NCBI GenBank assembly: GCA_965651365.1
Contig: CBFGSA010000157.1
Coordinates: 1 to 5,647 of the forward strand
Source: DASSBG01 sp965651365
GTDB taxonomy: Bacteria; Pseudomonadota; Gammaproteobacteria; Xanthomonadales; Rhodanobacteraceae
Direction of reading: 5' to 3'
DNA length: 5,647 bases
Shown: in pieces, positions 1-4,651 of the stretch
Layout: every line of letters begins with the position of its first letter
Numbering within the stretch: position 1 is the first letter of the stretch
The notes under the pieces: model-generated
Seen by the model: the letters and a program-made list of their open reading frames with translations, nothing else
Database searches by the model: none
Told to the model about the DNA's origin: nothing
Program-made: the position numbers and the translations under genes

Positions 1-287
1 GCCGTCTTGCGTGTCGACTTGCGGGCCGTCTTCTTGGCCGCCGTCTTGCGTGTCGACTTCTTCTTGGCTGCCGCCTTCTTGGCGGTTGTCTTGCGTGCAG
101 TCTTCTTGGCAGCGGACTTTCTGGCTGTCTTCTTGGCAGCCGTCTTGCGCGTTGCCTTGCGTGCAGTCTTGGTCGCGGCCTTCTTGCGTGCGGCGCTGCT
201 GCGCTTGGTAGTGGCCTTCTTGGCAGTGGACTTGCGAGCAGTCTTCTTGCTCGCGCGTTTCTTGGTGGACTTCTTGCTTGTAGCCAT
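1..287 (-). repeat. Low-complexity repeats encoding the basic tail
   Basis: The DNA for the basic tail is built from short degenerate repeats with a codon period, encoding units such as AAKKTARK and KKSTRKT, with Lys written as AAG throughout. The longest exact direct repeat is 20 bp, gccgtcttgcgtgtcgactt, at 1-20 and 40-59 (39 bp apart, exactly 13 codons). The frame is therefore kept if one copy is lost or gained. Repeats of this kind are prone to slippage and recombination, so tail length may vary among strains (inference). Confidence 0.8.
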
Positions 288-563
288 GGTTCGTCTCAGC
301 TCCTCATCAGTTGGCAGTGGTTGCCCAGTAAACGCATGCAGAAACGCTTCGCACAGCAGATCGCTGTTTGTTGCGTGACGCAGGTTTTCGACGTGTCTCC
401 GTGTTCTTTCGTTGGAAAGCAACTTCAGCACGTGAGACGGAATCGAGACCGTGATCTTCCTGACCGCTTTGGACTTGAAGCCGTGCTCAACGTAAGGCTT
501 GATGTACTTGGTCAATGCATTGCACGCATAGTAGACATATCTGGTTGCAAAACCTATTCCCAT
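1..563 (-). CDS. metJ: MetJ-type methionine repressor fused to a histone H1-like Lys/Ala-rich tail (C-terminus beyond window)
   Basis: The frame is open from ATG 563 to the left edge (187 full codons, no stop). Residues 20-90 align without gaps to E. coli MetJ residues 7-77 as I remember it, about three quarters identical. They keep the ribbon motif KITVSIP (36-42; E. coli DNA-contact Lys23 and Thr25 become Lys36 and Thr38), ERTRR (52-56), NLRHATNS (60-67) and LLCEAFLHAFTGQPLP (69-84). MetJ is a ribbon-helix-helix repressor of methionine genes with SAM as corepressor. Where MetJ's last helix should follow, the protein runs from LRRT into a tail (residues 93-187) with 31 Lys, 11 Arg, 24 Ala, 19 Thr, 9 Ser, one Met and no acidic or aromatic residue, like bacterial H1-like proteins. 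The fusion is seen directly; SAM response and DNA compaction are inferred. The start is uncertain: neither ATG 563 nor TTG 515 (giving MTKYIKPY) has a clear Shine-Dalgarno. MetJ identity is secure, as is the open frame. Confidence 0.85.
   Translation of the reverse strand, partial: MGIGFATRYVYYACNALTKYIKPYVEHGFKSKAVRKITVSIPSHVLKLLSNERTRRHVENLRHATNSDLLCEAFLHAFTGQPLPTDEELRRTMATSKKSTKKRASKKTARKSTAKKATTKRSSAARKKAATKTARKATRKTAAKKTARKSAAKKTARKTTAKKAAAKKKSTRKTAAKKTARKSTRKT
300..305 (-). promoter_or_regulatory. Possible internal ribosome binding site before Met93 of the MetJ fusion
   Basis: On the minus strand GAGGAG lies 12 nt upstream of the in-frame ATG at 287-285, which begins MATSKKSTKK, exactly at the start of the basic tail. 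The spacing is longer than the usual 5-9 nt, so initiation would be weak. If used, it would give a free H1-like protein besides the fusion. The hexamer also encodes part of the MetJ acidic linker (DEE), so it may be coincidental. Confidence 0.25.
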
Positions 564-587
564 GTCATGCCGGTGTCAATGTTTTTT

Positions 588-628
588 CGCGTGCAAAATT
601 TGCGCCAGCACGGTGACCGTTGCACGCG
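588..628. repeat. Inverted repeat upstream of the MetJ fusion
   Basis: Perfect 9-bp arms, cgcgtgcaa (588-596) and ttgcacgcg (620-628), flank a 23-nt spacer that itself contains the small palindrome cggt-g-accg (611-619). It lies 25-65 nt upstream of ATG 563 and would be in the 5' leader if transcription starts near the met box. It could be a leader stem or an operator half-site pair. One 9-bp repeat at this spacing can occur by chance in a window this size, so function is not shown. Confidence 0.3.
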
Positions 629-675
629 CGGATGCCGGGAAGAGTGAATCGACCAGAACTGGCCAATACGCTTAC

Positions 676-691
676 GGACGTTTAAACGTCT
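676..691 (-). promoter_or_regulatory. Two-box MetJ operator (met box)
   Basis: The minus strand reads AGACGTTTAAACGTCC, which is two adjacent 8-mers matching the MetJ consensus AGACGTCT at 7/8 and 6/8 positions (13/16 together). The inner 14 bp (677-690) are a perfect palindrome. MetJ dimers bind side by side on tandem 8-bp boxes, two being the minimum operator. The neighbouring 8-mers on either side do not match. It lies 112 nt upstream of ATG 563 of the MetJ fusion and on the same intergenic stretch, which suggests autoregulation. A TTGATA (696-691), 5/6 to a -35 box, abuts it, but no good -10 follows at 16-18 nt, so the promoter itself is not resolved. Confidence 0.7.
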
Positions 692-715
692 ATCAACGCG
701 AGTGATGTGCTTTGC

Positions 716-736
716 TCCGGCACAAGATGTACCGGA
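716..736 (-). repeat. Compact hairpin in the gcvH to metJ-fusion spacer
   Basis: On the minus strand tccggtaca-tct-tgtgccgga folds into a 9-bp stem with one G-U pair and a 3-nt loop. On the plus strand the same position would be a C-A mismatch, so the structure fits a minus-strand transcript. It lies about 90 nt past the gcvH stop and 25 nt before the met box. No T-run follows, so it is not a classical Rho-independent terminator. It may end or protect the gcvTH message, or be chance. Confidence 0.35.
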
Positions 737-762
737 CACATTGAAGCGCACCGGGGCGTAAT

Positions 763-799
763 GCCGCAGTTGAAAAGCGGCGCGCTTCGCTCAGCAGCA
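763..799 (-). repeat. Intergenic repeat element, copy A (3' of gcvH)
   Basis: On the plus strand a short hairpin, gccgc (763-767) paired with gcggc (777-781), is followed by gcgcttcgctcagcagca (782-799). The second part equals copy B with the 5-nt gcgct deleted. It lies 26 nt beyond the stop of gcvH. Read with the gene, the conserved core comes first and the variable hairpin second. It may act in 3'-end formation or be a REP-like dispersed sequence; no T-run is present. Confidence 0.5.
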
Positions 800-825
800 T
801 TCCACCTTCCAGTTCCCGAGAGAAT

Positions 826-1221
826 CTAGTCTTCGTCGTCTTCGATCAGTTCGGCGTAGGCGTCTGGGTCGAGCAGGGCATCCAGCTCGTCGCGATCGCT
901 GGGATCGATGGCGAAGATCCAGCCATCGCCAAACGCATCTTCGTTGATGGCCTCGGGCTTGTCGTCAAGCAGTTCGTTGACGGCGACGACCTTGCCCGAC
1001 ACCGGCGGGTAGATGTCCGAGGCTGCCTTGACCGATTCGACCACCGCAATGCTGTCGCCGACCGTGGCGTCGCTGCCCACTTCGGGCAACTCGACATACA
1101 CCACATCACCGAGCTGCTCTTGCGCGTGGTCGGAAATACCGACGCGAACCAGCCCATCGTCTTCGGCGCGCGCCCATTCGTGGGACTTCAGGAACTTCAG
1201 GTCTCCGGGAATTTCACTCAT
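826..1221 (-). CDS. gcvH: Glycine cleavage system H protein
   Basis: This 131-residue protein is the lipoyl carrier of the glycine cleavage system. It shuttles the methylamine group from the P protein (GcvP) to the T protein (GcvT) and passes electrons to dihydrolipoamide dehydrogenase, in the cytoplasm. The N-terminus has LKFLKSHEW (8-16), followed by VRVGISDHAQEQLGDVVYVELP (25-46), typical of H proteins. The lipoyl-lysine motif is VESVKAASD with Lys65 as the attachment site, then PVSGKVVAVNE. The length matches the family. The C-terminus is very acidic (ELIEDDED). ATG 1221 gives the conserved N-terminus; only a weak GGAA lies 6 nt upstream. It starts 60 nt after the gcvT stop on the same strand, so the two are very probably one operon. 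gcvP is not in the window. Confidence 0.97.
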   Translation of the reverse strand: MSEIPGDLKFLKSHEWARAEDDGLVRVGISDHAQEQLGDVVYVELPEVGSDATVGDSIAVVESVKAASDIYPPVSGKVVAVNELLDDKPEAINEDAFGDGWIFAIDPSDRDELDALLDPDAYAELIEDDED

Positions 1222-1281
1222 GATCGGTTCCAGTCAATGTTGAGGTCTTGATGCACTGCAATCTGATTGCGGCGCGGATGT

Positions 1282-2382
1282 TCACACACCCTCGACGGCT
1301 TTTCCAGCACGGACGAATGGCGGCCTGACCTGGCGCACCTCCAGTTGTCGCCCGCGGATATCGACCCGGAAGTCGGCATCGGCATCGGCCGGCACGCGCG
1401 CCAGCGCAATGGCCTTTTCCAGCGTCGGCGAAAAACTGCCGGAAAGAATCTCGCCCTCACCCGCATTGGTCAAGATCTTCTGGCCATGCCGCAGCACACC
1501 CTTGCCGTCCAATACCAGGCCGATCAGGCGGCGCGGCACACCGGCAGCCTTCTGCTTTTCCAGCGCCGCGCGACCGATGAAGTCGCGCTCGTCCTTCATG
1601 GCCACGGTCCAGGCCAGACCCGACTCGAACGGCGTGACCGTTTCGTCCATGTCCTGGCCGTACAGGTTGAGCCCCGCTTCCAGGCGCAGCGTGTCGCGAG
1701 CACCCAGCCCGGCCGGTCGCACGCCGGCCTCGTGCAGCGCGCGCCACAAGTGCTCCGCATGCTCGTTGTCGATCAGAATCTCGAAGCCATCCTCGCCGGT
1801 GTAGCCCGTGCGCGCCACGAACAGTGGCACCCCATGCAGGGCTTGCGCCGCGGCACCATGAAACTTGCCCATGGCCTCGATGCGCTCGCGATCGACTTCG
1901 TGCAGCAGCCCGATCAGCTTGGCGCGGGCATTGGGTCCCTGCACCGCGATCATGGCCAGATCGTCGCGCTCACGCACCTCGACACCGAATGCAACCGCAT
2001 GCTGGCGAATCCAGCCGAGATCCCGCTCGCGGGTCGCCGCATTGACGATGACGCGGAAGAATTCCTCACCCAGGAAATACACGATCAGATCATCAATCAC
2101 CCCGCCACGCTCATTGAGCATGCAGGTGTACAGCGCCTTGCCGTGCTCACCCAGCTTGGCCACATCGTTGGCCATCAGCCGTGAGAGAAACTCGCGCACG
2201 CGCTCACCGTGCAGATCAACCACGGTCATGTGCGAGACATCGAACATGCCCGCATCACGGCGCACCGCATGGTGCTCCTCGATCTGCGAGCCGTAGTTGA
2301 GCGGCATGTCCCAGCCACCGAAGTCGACCATGCGCGCACCCATTTCGCGGTGCACGGCGTTGAGGGGAGTCTTTTTGGTCAT
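1282..2382 (-). CDS. gcvT: Glycine cleavage system T protein (aminomethyltransferase)
   Basis: This 366-residue enzyme (E. coli GcvT has 364) transfers the methylene carbon from aminomethyl-lipoyl GcvH to tetrahydrofolate, releasing ammonia and making 5,10-methylene-THF. Family motifs are in order: GARMVDFGGWDMPLNYGSQ (15-33), HHAVRRDAGMFDVSHM (37-52), GGVIDDLIVYF (93-103) holding the conserved Asp pair where the catalytic Asp lies, VQGPNA (147-152), TGYTGEDGFE (192-201), GLGARDTLRLEAGLNLYGQDMDE near 225-247, and SGSFSPTLEKAIALARVP (314-331). Both the folate-binding N-terminal part and the C-terminal barrel are complete. ATG 2382 gives MTKKTPLNAV, which aligns end to end with E. coli, although the Shine-Dalgarno is weak. 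It is the first gene of the gcvT-gcvH pair and is divergent from the secreted-protein gene. I see no glycine riboswitch in its short leader. Confidence 0.97.
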   Translation of the reverse strand: MTKKTPLNAVHREMGARMVDFGGWDMPLNYGSQIEEHHAVRRDAGMFDVSHMTVVDLHGERVREFLSRLMANDVAKLGEHGKALYTCMLNERGGVIDDLIVYFLGEEFFRVIVNAATRERDLGWIRQHAVAFGVEVRERDDLAMIAVQGPNARAKLIGLLHEVDRERIEAMGKFHGAAAQALHGVPLFVARTGYTGEDGFEILIDNEHAEHLWRALHEAGVRPAGLGARDTLRLEAGLNLYGQDMDETVTPFESGLAWTVAMKDERDFIGRAALEKQKAAGVPRRLIGLVLDGKGVLRHGQKILTNAGEGEILSGSFSPTLEKAIALARVPADADADFRVDIRGRQLEVRQVRPPFVRAGKAVEGV

Positions 2383-2408
2383 GCCAGAACCCGTGATGTC
2401 AAAGCGGC

Positions 2409-2414
2409 ATTATC
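2409..2414 (-). promoter_or_regulatory. Candidate -10 box for gcvT
   Basis: GATAAT on the minus strand matches TATAAT at 5/6 and lies 26 nt upstream of the gcvT ATG, so the leader would be about 20 nt. No good -35 box is found 16-18 nt further upstream, so an activator may be needed or the call may be wrong. Confidence 0.3.
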
Positions 2415-2460
2415 GCAGTCCGCGCCGCATTTCACATCACCGACATGAACTTGCCGGAGC

Positions 2461-2488
2461 TTGTCTGCGGGCGGTTTCAGTATATGAT
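2461..2488 (+). promoter_or_regulatory. Candidate sigma-70 promoter for the secreted-protein gene
   Basis: TTGTCT (2461-2466, 4/6 to the -35 consensus) and TATGAT (2483-2488, 5/6 to the -10 consensus) are separated by 16 bp. A start site near 2495 would give a leader of about 30 nt containing the Shine-Dalgarno GGGAG at 2513-2517. The -10 region is an AT-rich island in GC-rich surroundings. Confidence 0.5.
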
Positions 2489-2524
2489 TCCGCTCACCAA
2501 GACCTGCCATCTGGGAGAATTTCA

Positions 2525-3010
2525 ATGTCCCGACGCATTACCCTGCTGTTCTCCGCTGCCGCGCTCGTACTTGTGCCTGCGCTTTCCAGCGCAACCATGG
2601 TTCGCTGGGTACTCAAGAATGTGACCTTCAACGACGGCACCCAGGCCACCGGCTACTTCGATTTCAATGTCGACAACGAATCCTTTGGCCGCTTCCACAT
2701 CGATACCGTTGACGGGCCCGTCACGCCCGGACACAGCTATACCAGCAACACCGCCACCACCACGCACTTTGTGGCCGGCAGCAACCCGACCGGCGTCGCC
2801 ACCATGCAATTCACACTGGCCGGTACCTCGTGGCAACTGCGCCTGACACCGACCCAGGACCTCGACAACAATGGCGGCAACAAGAACCTCGACATCTCCT
2901 GGAACAACGGCAACGTGGAATGCAACAACTGTGGCACCTACCGGGAAATCTCGACCGGCCACTTGAAGGGCATCACCGACATCGTATTTGCCGACAGCTT
3001 CGACGATTGA
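2525..3010 (+). CDS. Small secreted protein of unknown function
   Basis: I do not recognise a named function. The 161-residue product starts with a clear signal peptide: basic MSRR, a hydrophobic core LLFSAAALVLVPAL (7-20), then SSA as a likely signal peptidase I site after Ala23. The mature part is rich in Thr, Asn, Gly and Asp with alternating hydrophobic residues (WVLKNVTFNDGTQATGYFDF, 28-47), suggesting a beta-sandwich fold. It resembles small exported proteins with a 'VTFNDG...ATGYFDF' opening that I associate with marine and soil gammaproteobacteria, from memory only. Other traits are an Asn/Gly-rich stretch (115-130), a CNNC pair (Cys133, Cys136) that could form a disulfide or bind metal, and the end VFADSFDD. 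ATG 2525 is chosen because GGAG (2514-2517) lies 7 nt upstream and the signal peptide begins there. The frame is open further upstream, but that part overlaps the start of gcvT and has no such features. It stands alone, divergent from gcvT and convergent with ybbJ. Confidence 0.85.
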   Translation: MSRRITLLFSAAALVLVPALSSATMVRWVLKNVTFNDGTQATGYFDFNVDNESFGRFHIDTVDGPVTPGHSYTSNTATTTHFVAGSNPTGVATMQFTLAGTSWQLRLTPTQDLDNNGGNKNLDISWNNGNVECNNCGTYREISTGHLKGITDIVFADSFDD

Positions 3011-3043
3011 GTCCATGAAGTTGACAATCGCGTGGTTCGCTGC

Positions 3044-3056
3044 GCGCAAATTGCGC
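3044..3056. repeat. Short palindrome in the convergent spacer
   Basis: gcgcaa-a-ttgcgc is a perfect inverted repeat with a single central base, 33 nt past the stop of the secreted-protein gene. It is followed by a second, larger hairpin (3067-3104), with no T-run after either. The pair may end transcription from both directions in this 127-bp convergent spacer, but this is inference. Confidence 0.3.
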
Positions 3057-3066
3057 TGAAGGCCGT

Positions 3067-3120
3067 GAAGCGCGCTGCGGCATCAAGGCTTGATGGTGCG
3101 CTTCGCTGCGCTCAGCAGCA
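3067..3120 (-). repeat. Intergenic repeat element, copy B (3' of ybbJ)
   Basis: On the plus strand the inner hairpin catcaag (3081-3087) / cttgatg (3089-3095) is followed by the core GCGCTTCGCTGCGCTCAGC and ending agca (3098-3120). An outer pairing gaagcgc (3067-3073) with gcgcttc (3098-3104) encloses the inner hairpin, giving a two-tier structure. The ybbJ stop is 17 nt away. Positions 3095-3113 are identical to 4621-4639 in copy C (19 nt). A possible bidirectional terminator between convergent genes, or a REP-like dispersed sequence. Confidence 0.55.
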
Positions 3121-3137
3121 CCCTGCATCCGAGTCCT

Positions 3138-3602
3138 TCAAGCCTGGCCTGGTGTGGCCGCGCAAACCTTGAGCGTGGAGCCATCGACGCTCTCGACGAC
3201 GACCTCGGCCCCGCGCGGCAGCTCCGGGCCTTCCACCAGCCGCTGGCTGTCGCCGACCCGGGCCTTGCCCCGGCCGTTGACGATGGGCTCGACCAGCACG
3301 TAGCGGCGCCCGATCATCTGCGCGCCGCGGCGACTGAGCGTATGCGCGGCCGGGTCATCATTGCGTCCCAGCCGCGGCCGCAACCAGCGCCACCAGACCA
3401 TGCACGAGGCGAATGCCAGGATGGCAAACAGCACGGCCTGGGCCAGGAGGCCGAGACCGGGGAAGACCAGCATGATCAAGCCCATCACGGCTGCTGCAAT
3501 GCCAATCCAGAGCAAAAAGAAGCCGGGCACCAGCACTTCGCCGGCAAACAGCAACAGGGCCAGAATCCACCACAGATAATGCAGGGTCATTGATGCGATC
3601 AT
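3138..3602 (-). CDS. ybbJ: NfeD-like inner-membrane protein, YbbJ family
   Basis: The 154-residue product has three predicted membrane segments, roughly 8-25, 28-46 and 50-72, then a short basic loop (WRWLRPRLGR) and a C-terminal OB-fold-like NfeD domain (about 90-150). The C-terminal motif IGRRYVLVEPIVNGRGKARVGD (97-118) closely matches E. coli YbbJ as I remember it. NfeD proteins accompany SPFH proteins as membrane partners; the molecular role is unsettled, and scaffold or protein quality functions are proposed. ATG 3602 is preferred over ATG 3590 because GAGGG lies 7 nt upstream of it. The gene begins 10 nt after the qmcA stop, as in the E. coli qmcA-ybbJ pair, so the two are almost certainly co-transcribed. 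Confidence 0.92.
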   Translation of the reverse strand: MIASMTLHYLWWILALLLFAGEVLVPGFFLLWIGIAAAVMGLIMLVFPGLGLLAQAVLFAILAFASCMVWWRWLRPRLGRNDDPAAHTLSRRGAQMIGRRYVLVEPIVNGRGKARVGDSQRLVEGPELPRGAEVVVESVDGSTLKVCAATPGQA

Positions 3603-3609
3603 CGTGCGG

Positions 3610-3614
3610 CCCTC
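3610..3614 (-). promoter_or_regulatory. ybbJ ribosome binding site overlapping the qmcA stop
   Basis: On the minus strand the sequence TTGAGGGCC holds both the TGA stop of qmcA (3615-3613) and the GAGGG Shine-Dalgarno of ybbJ, which is 7 nt before ATG 3602. This arrangement favours translational coupling, and so a fixed ratio of the two membrane partners (inference), and it fixes the ybbJ start. Confidence 0.7.
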
Positions 3615-4551
3615 AAGCTTGGACTGGCGGCGGCGATGCCTTCTTGTCCATCACTTCCTTGCCGATCTCGGCAATGCCGGCCAGCGAGGACAGGATGCCG
3701 GTGGCCTCGAACGGCAGCATCAGCATCTTCTGGTTGGGCGAGGCCGCCATGGCCTTGAGCGCTTCCACGTACTTGTCGGCGACAAAATAATTGATCGCAT
3801 TGAGGTTGCCGCGCGAGATCGCATCGGACACCAGTTGCGTGGCACGGGCCTCGGCCGCGGCCAGACGCTCACGCGCTTCGGCTTCGCGGAACGCCGCTTC
3901 CTTCTGGCCCTCGGCTGCCAGAATGGCGGACTGCTTCTCGCCATCGGCTTTCAGAATGGCCGCCTGCTTGAAGCCTTCGGCTTCCAGAATATTGGCGCGC
4001 TTGATGCGTTCGGCCTTCATCTGGCGGGCCATGGCCTCGACCAGATCCGCCGGCGGGCTGATGTCCTTGATCTCGATGCGGTTGACCTTGACACCCCAGG
4101 GTGTGGTCGCCTCGTCGACCACGGTCAGCAGCTTGGCATTGATCTCGTCGCGCTTGGACAGCGACTCGTCAAGGTCCATCGAGCCAAGCACGGTACGGAT
4201 GTTGGTCATTACCAGGGCCAGCGTGGCGCGCTCCAGATTGGCCACCTCGTAAGCTGCCTTGGCCGCATGCAGCACCTGGTAGAAGACCACGCCGTCGACG
4301 CGAACGACGGCATTGTCCTTGGTGATGACATCCTGCGAGGGCACATCCAGCACCTGCTCCATCATGTTCATCTTGTGGCCGATGCCGTAGATGAAGGGCA
4401 CCAGAAAATGCAGGCCCGGCGTCAGGGTGCGCGTGTACTTGCCGAAGCGCTCGACGGTCCACTCGAAACCCTGCGGCACGATGCGCACCAGCTTGACCAG
4501 CACGATGACCGCCACCACCACCAGCACCAACGCAAAAATCCCGCCGCCCAT
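3613..4551 (-). CDS. qmcA: SPFH/stomatin-family membrane protein QmcA
   Basis: From ATG 4551 the product has 312 residues (E. coli QmcA about 305). A single N-terminal membrane helix (about 5-22) is followed by KLVRIVPQGFEWTVERFGKY (20-39), then the SPFH/band-7 domain with NMMEQVLDVPSQDVITKDNA (62-81), YEVANLERATLALVMTNIRTVLGSMDLDE (101-129) and DEATTPWGVKVNRIEIKDISPP (146-167). A long charged helix follows (about 170-245), with repeats of about 11 residues around ILEAEGFKQAAILKADGEKQ (188-207). These proteins oligomerise into ring-like membrane microdomain scaffolds; QmcA of E. coli is linked to FtsH/HflKC-type quality control by family knowledge. An in-frame TTG at 4581 would add ten residues, but it has no Shine-Dalgarno and coincides with a good -10 box; ATG 4551 has GGGA 7 nt upstream. 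It is followed at once by its partner gene ybbJ. Confidence 0.93.
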   Translation of the reverse strand: MGGGIFALVLVVVAVIVLVKLVRIVPQGFEWTVERFGKYTRTLTPGLHFLVPFIYGIGHKMNMMEQVLDVPSQDVITKDNAVVRVDGVVFYQVLHAAKAAYEVANLERATLALVMTNIRTVLGSMDLDESLSKRDEINAKLLTVVDEATTPWGVKVNRIEIKDISPPADLVEAMARQMKAERIKRANILEAEGFKQAAILKADGEKQSAILAAEGQKEAAFREAEARERLAAAEARATQLVSDAISRGNLNAINYFVADKYVEALKAMAASPNQKMLMLPFEATGILSSLAGIAEIGKEVMDKKASPPPVQA

Positions 4552-4580
4552 GAGCGCATCCCGATTATTGAGGAGCGCCA

Positions 4581-4586
4581 AGTATA
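4581..4586 (-). promoter_or_regulatory. Candidate -10 box for qmcA-ybbJ
   Basis: TATACT on the minus strand matches TATAAT at 5/6, 29 nt upstream of ATG 4551, in the 100-bp gap after the kinase gene. The -35 region is poor, so confidence is limited. If real, the transcript starts downstream of TTG 4581, which excludes that codon as the start. Confidence 0.35.
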
Positions 4587-4604
4587 CGGGCTAACGGGGC
4601 GACC

Positions 4605-4645
4605 TGGCGCTCGACGCCACGGTGCGCTTCGCTGCGCTCGGCGGC
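4605..4645 (-). repeat. Intergenic repeat element, copy C (3' of the kinase gene)
   Basis: On the plus strand a hairpin tggcg-ctcga-cgcca (4605-4619) is followed by ggtgcgcttcgctgcgctc (4621-4639), identical to copy B, then ggcggc. It begins only 6 nt past the kinase stop codon and lies between the kinase gene and the candidate qmcA promoter. The same architecture, core next to the stop and a non-conserved hairpin further on, is seen in copies A and B. Confidence 0.55.
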
Positions 4646-4651
4646 CGGACC

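Noticed and set aside
1..290. Regular spacing of short repeats as a possible CRISPR array
   Set aside because: Repeat units are degenerate, far too short, have no unique spacers, and keep a codon period that encodes the basic tail.
7..378. Long plus-strand open frame rich in Leu, Ala, Val and Phe, resembling a membrane protein
   Set aside because: It is the antisense of the Lys/Ala-rich tail: AAG and GCC codons read backwards as CTT and GGC give the hydrophobic look. The minus strand carries recognisable MetJ homology continuing into this region.
551..579. TTGACA-17-TAGGTT as the main promoter of the MetJ fusion
   Set aside because: The -35 box is perfect but the -10 matches at only 3/6, and using it would put the start of transcription downstream of ATG 563. 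It is kept only as an argument about the start codon.
321..647. Plus-strand open frame of 108 codons
   Set aside because: Antisense to the MetJ-homologous part, with no recognisable motif and no ribosome binding site.
554..751. Minus-strand open frame of 65 codons over the MetJ upstream region
   Set aside because: It spans the met box and hairpins, overlaps the MetJ fusion in another frame, and its Arg/Lys/Ser-rich product has no family likeness.
1267..2184. Plus-strand open frame of 305 codons
   Set aside because: Antisense shadow of gcvT, whose full-length homology on the minus strand is decisive; long antisense frames are common in GC-rich genes.
2297..2524. Extension of the secreted-protein frame upstream of ATG 2525
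   Set aside because: The added 76 residues run antisense into the gcvT start, lie ahead of the promoter and Shine-Dalgarno, and would bury the signal peptide inside the protein.
3910..4000. Short repeated DNA words (such as cagaatggc and cgcctgcttg) that look like a tandem repeat
   Set aside because: They are explained by the repeating ~11-residue helical units of the QmcA coiled coil, a known family trait.
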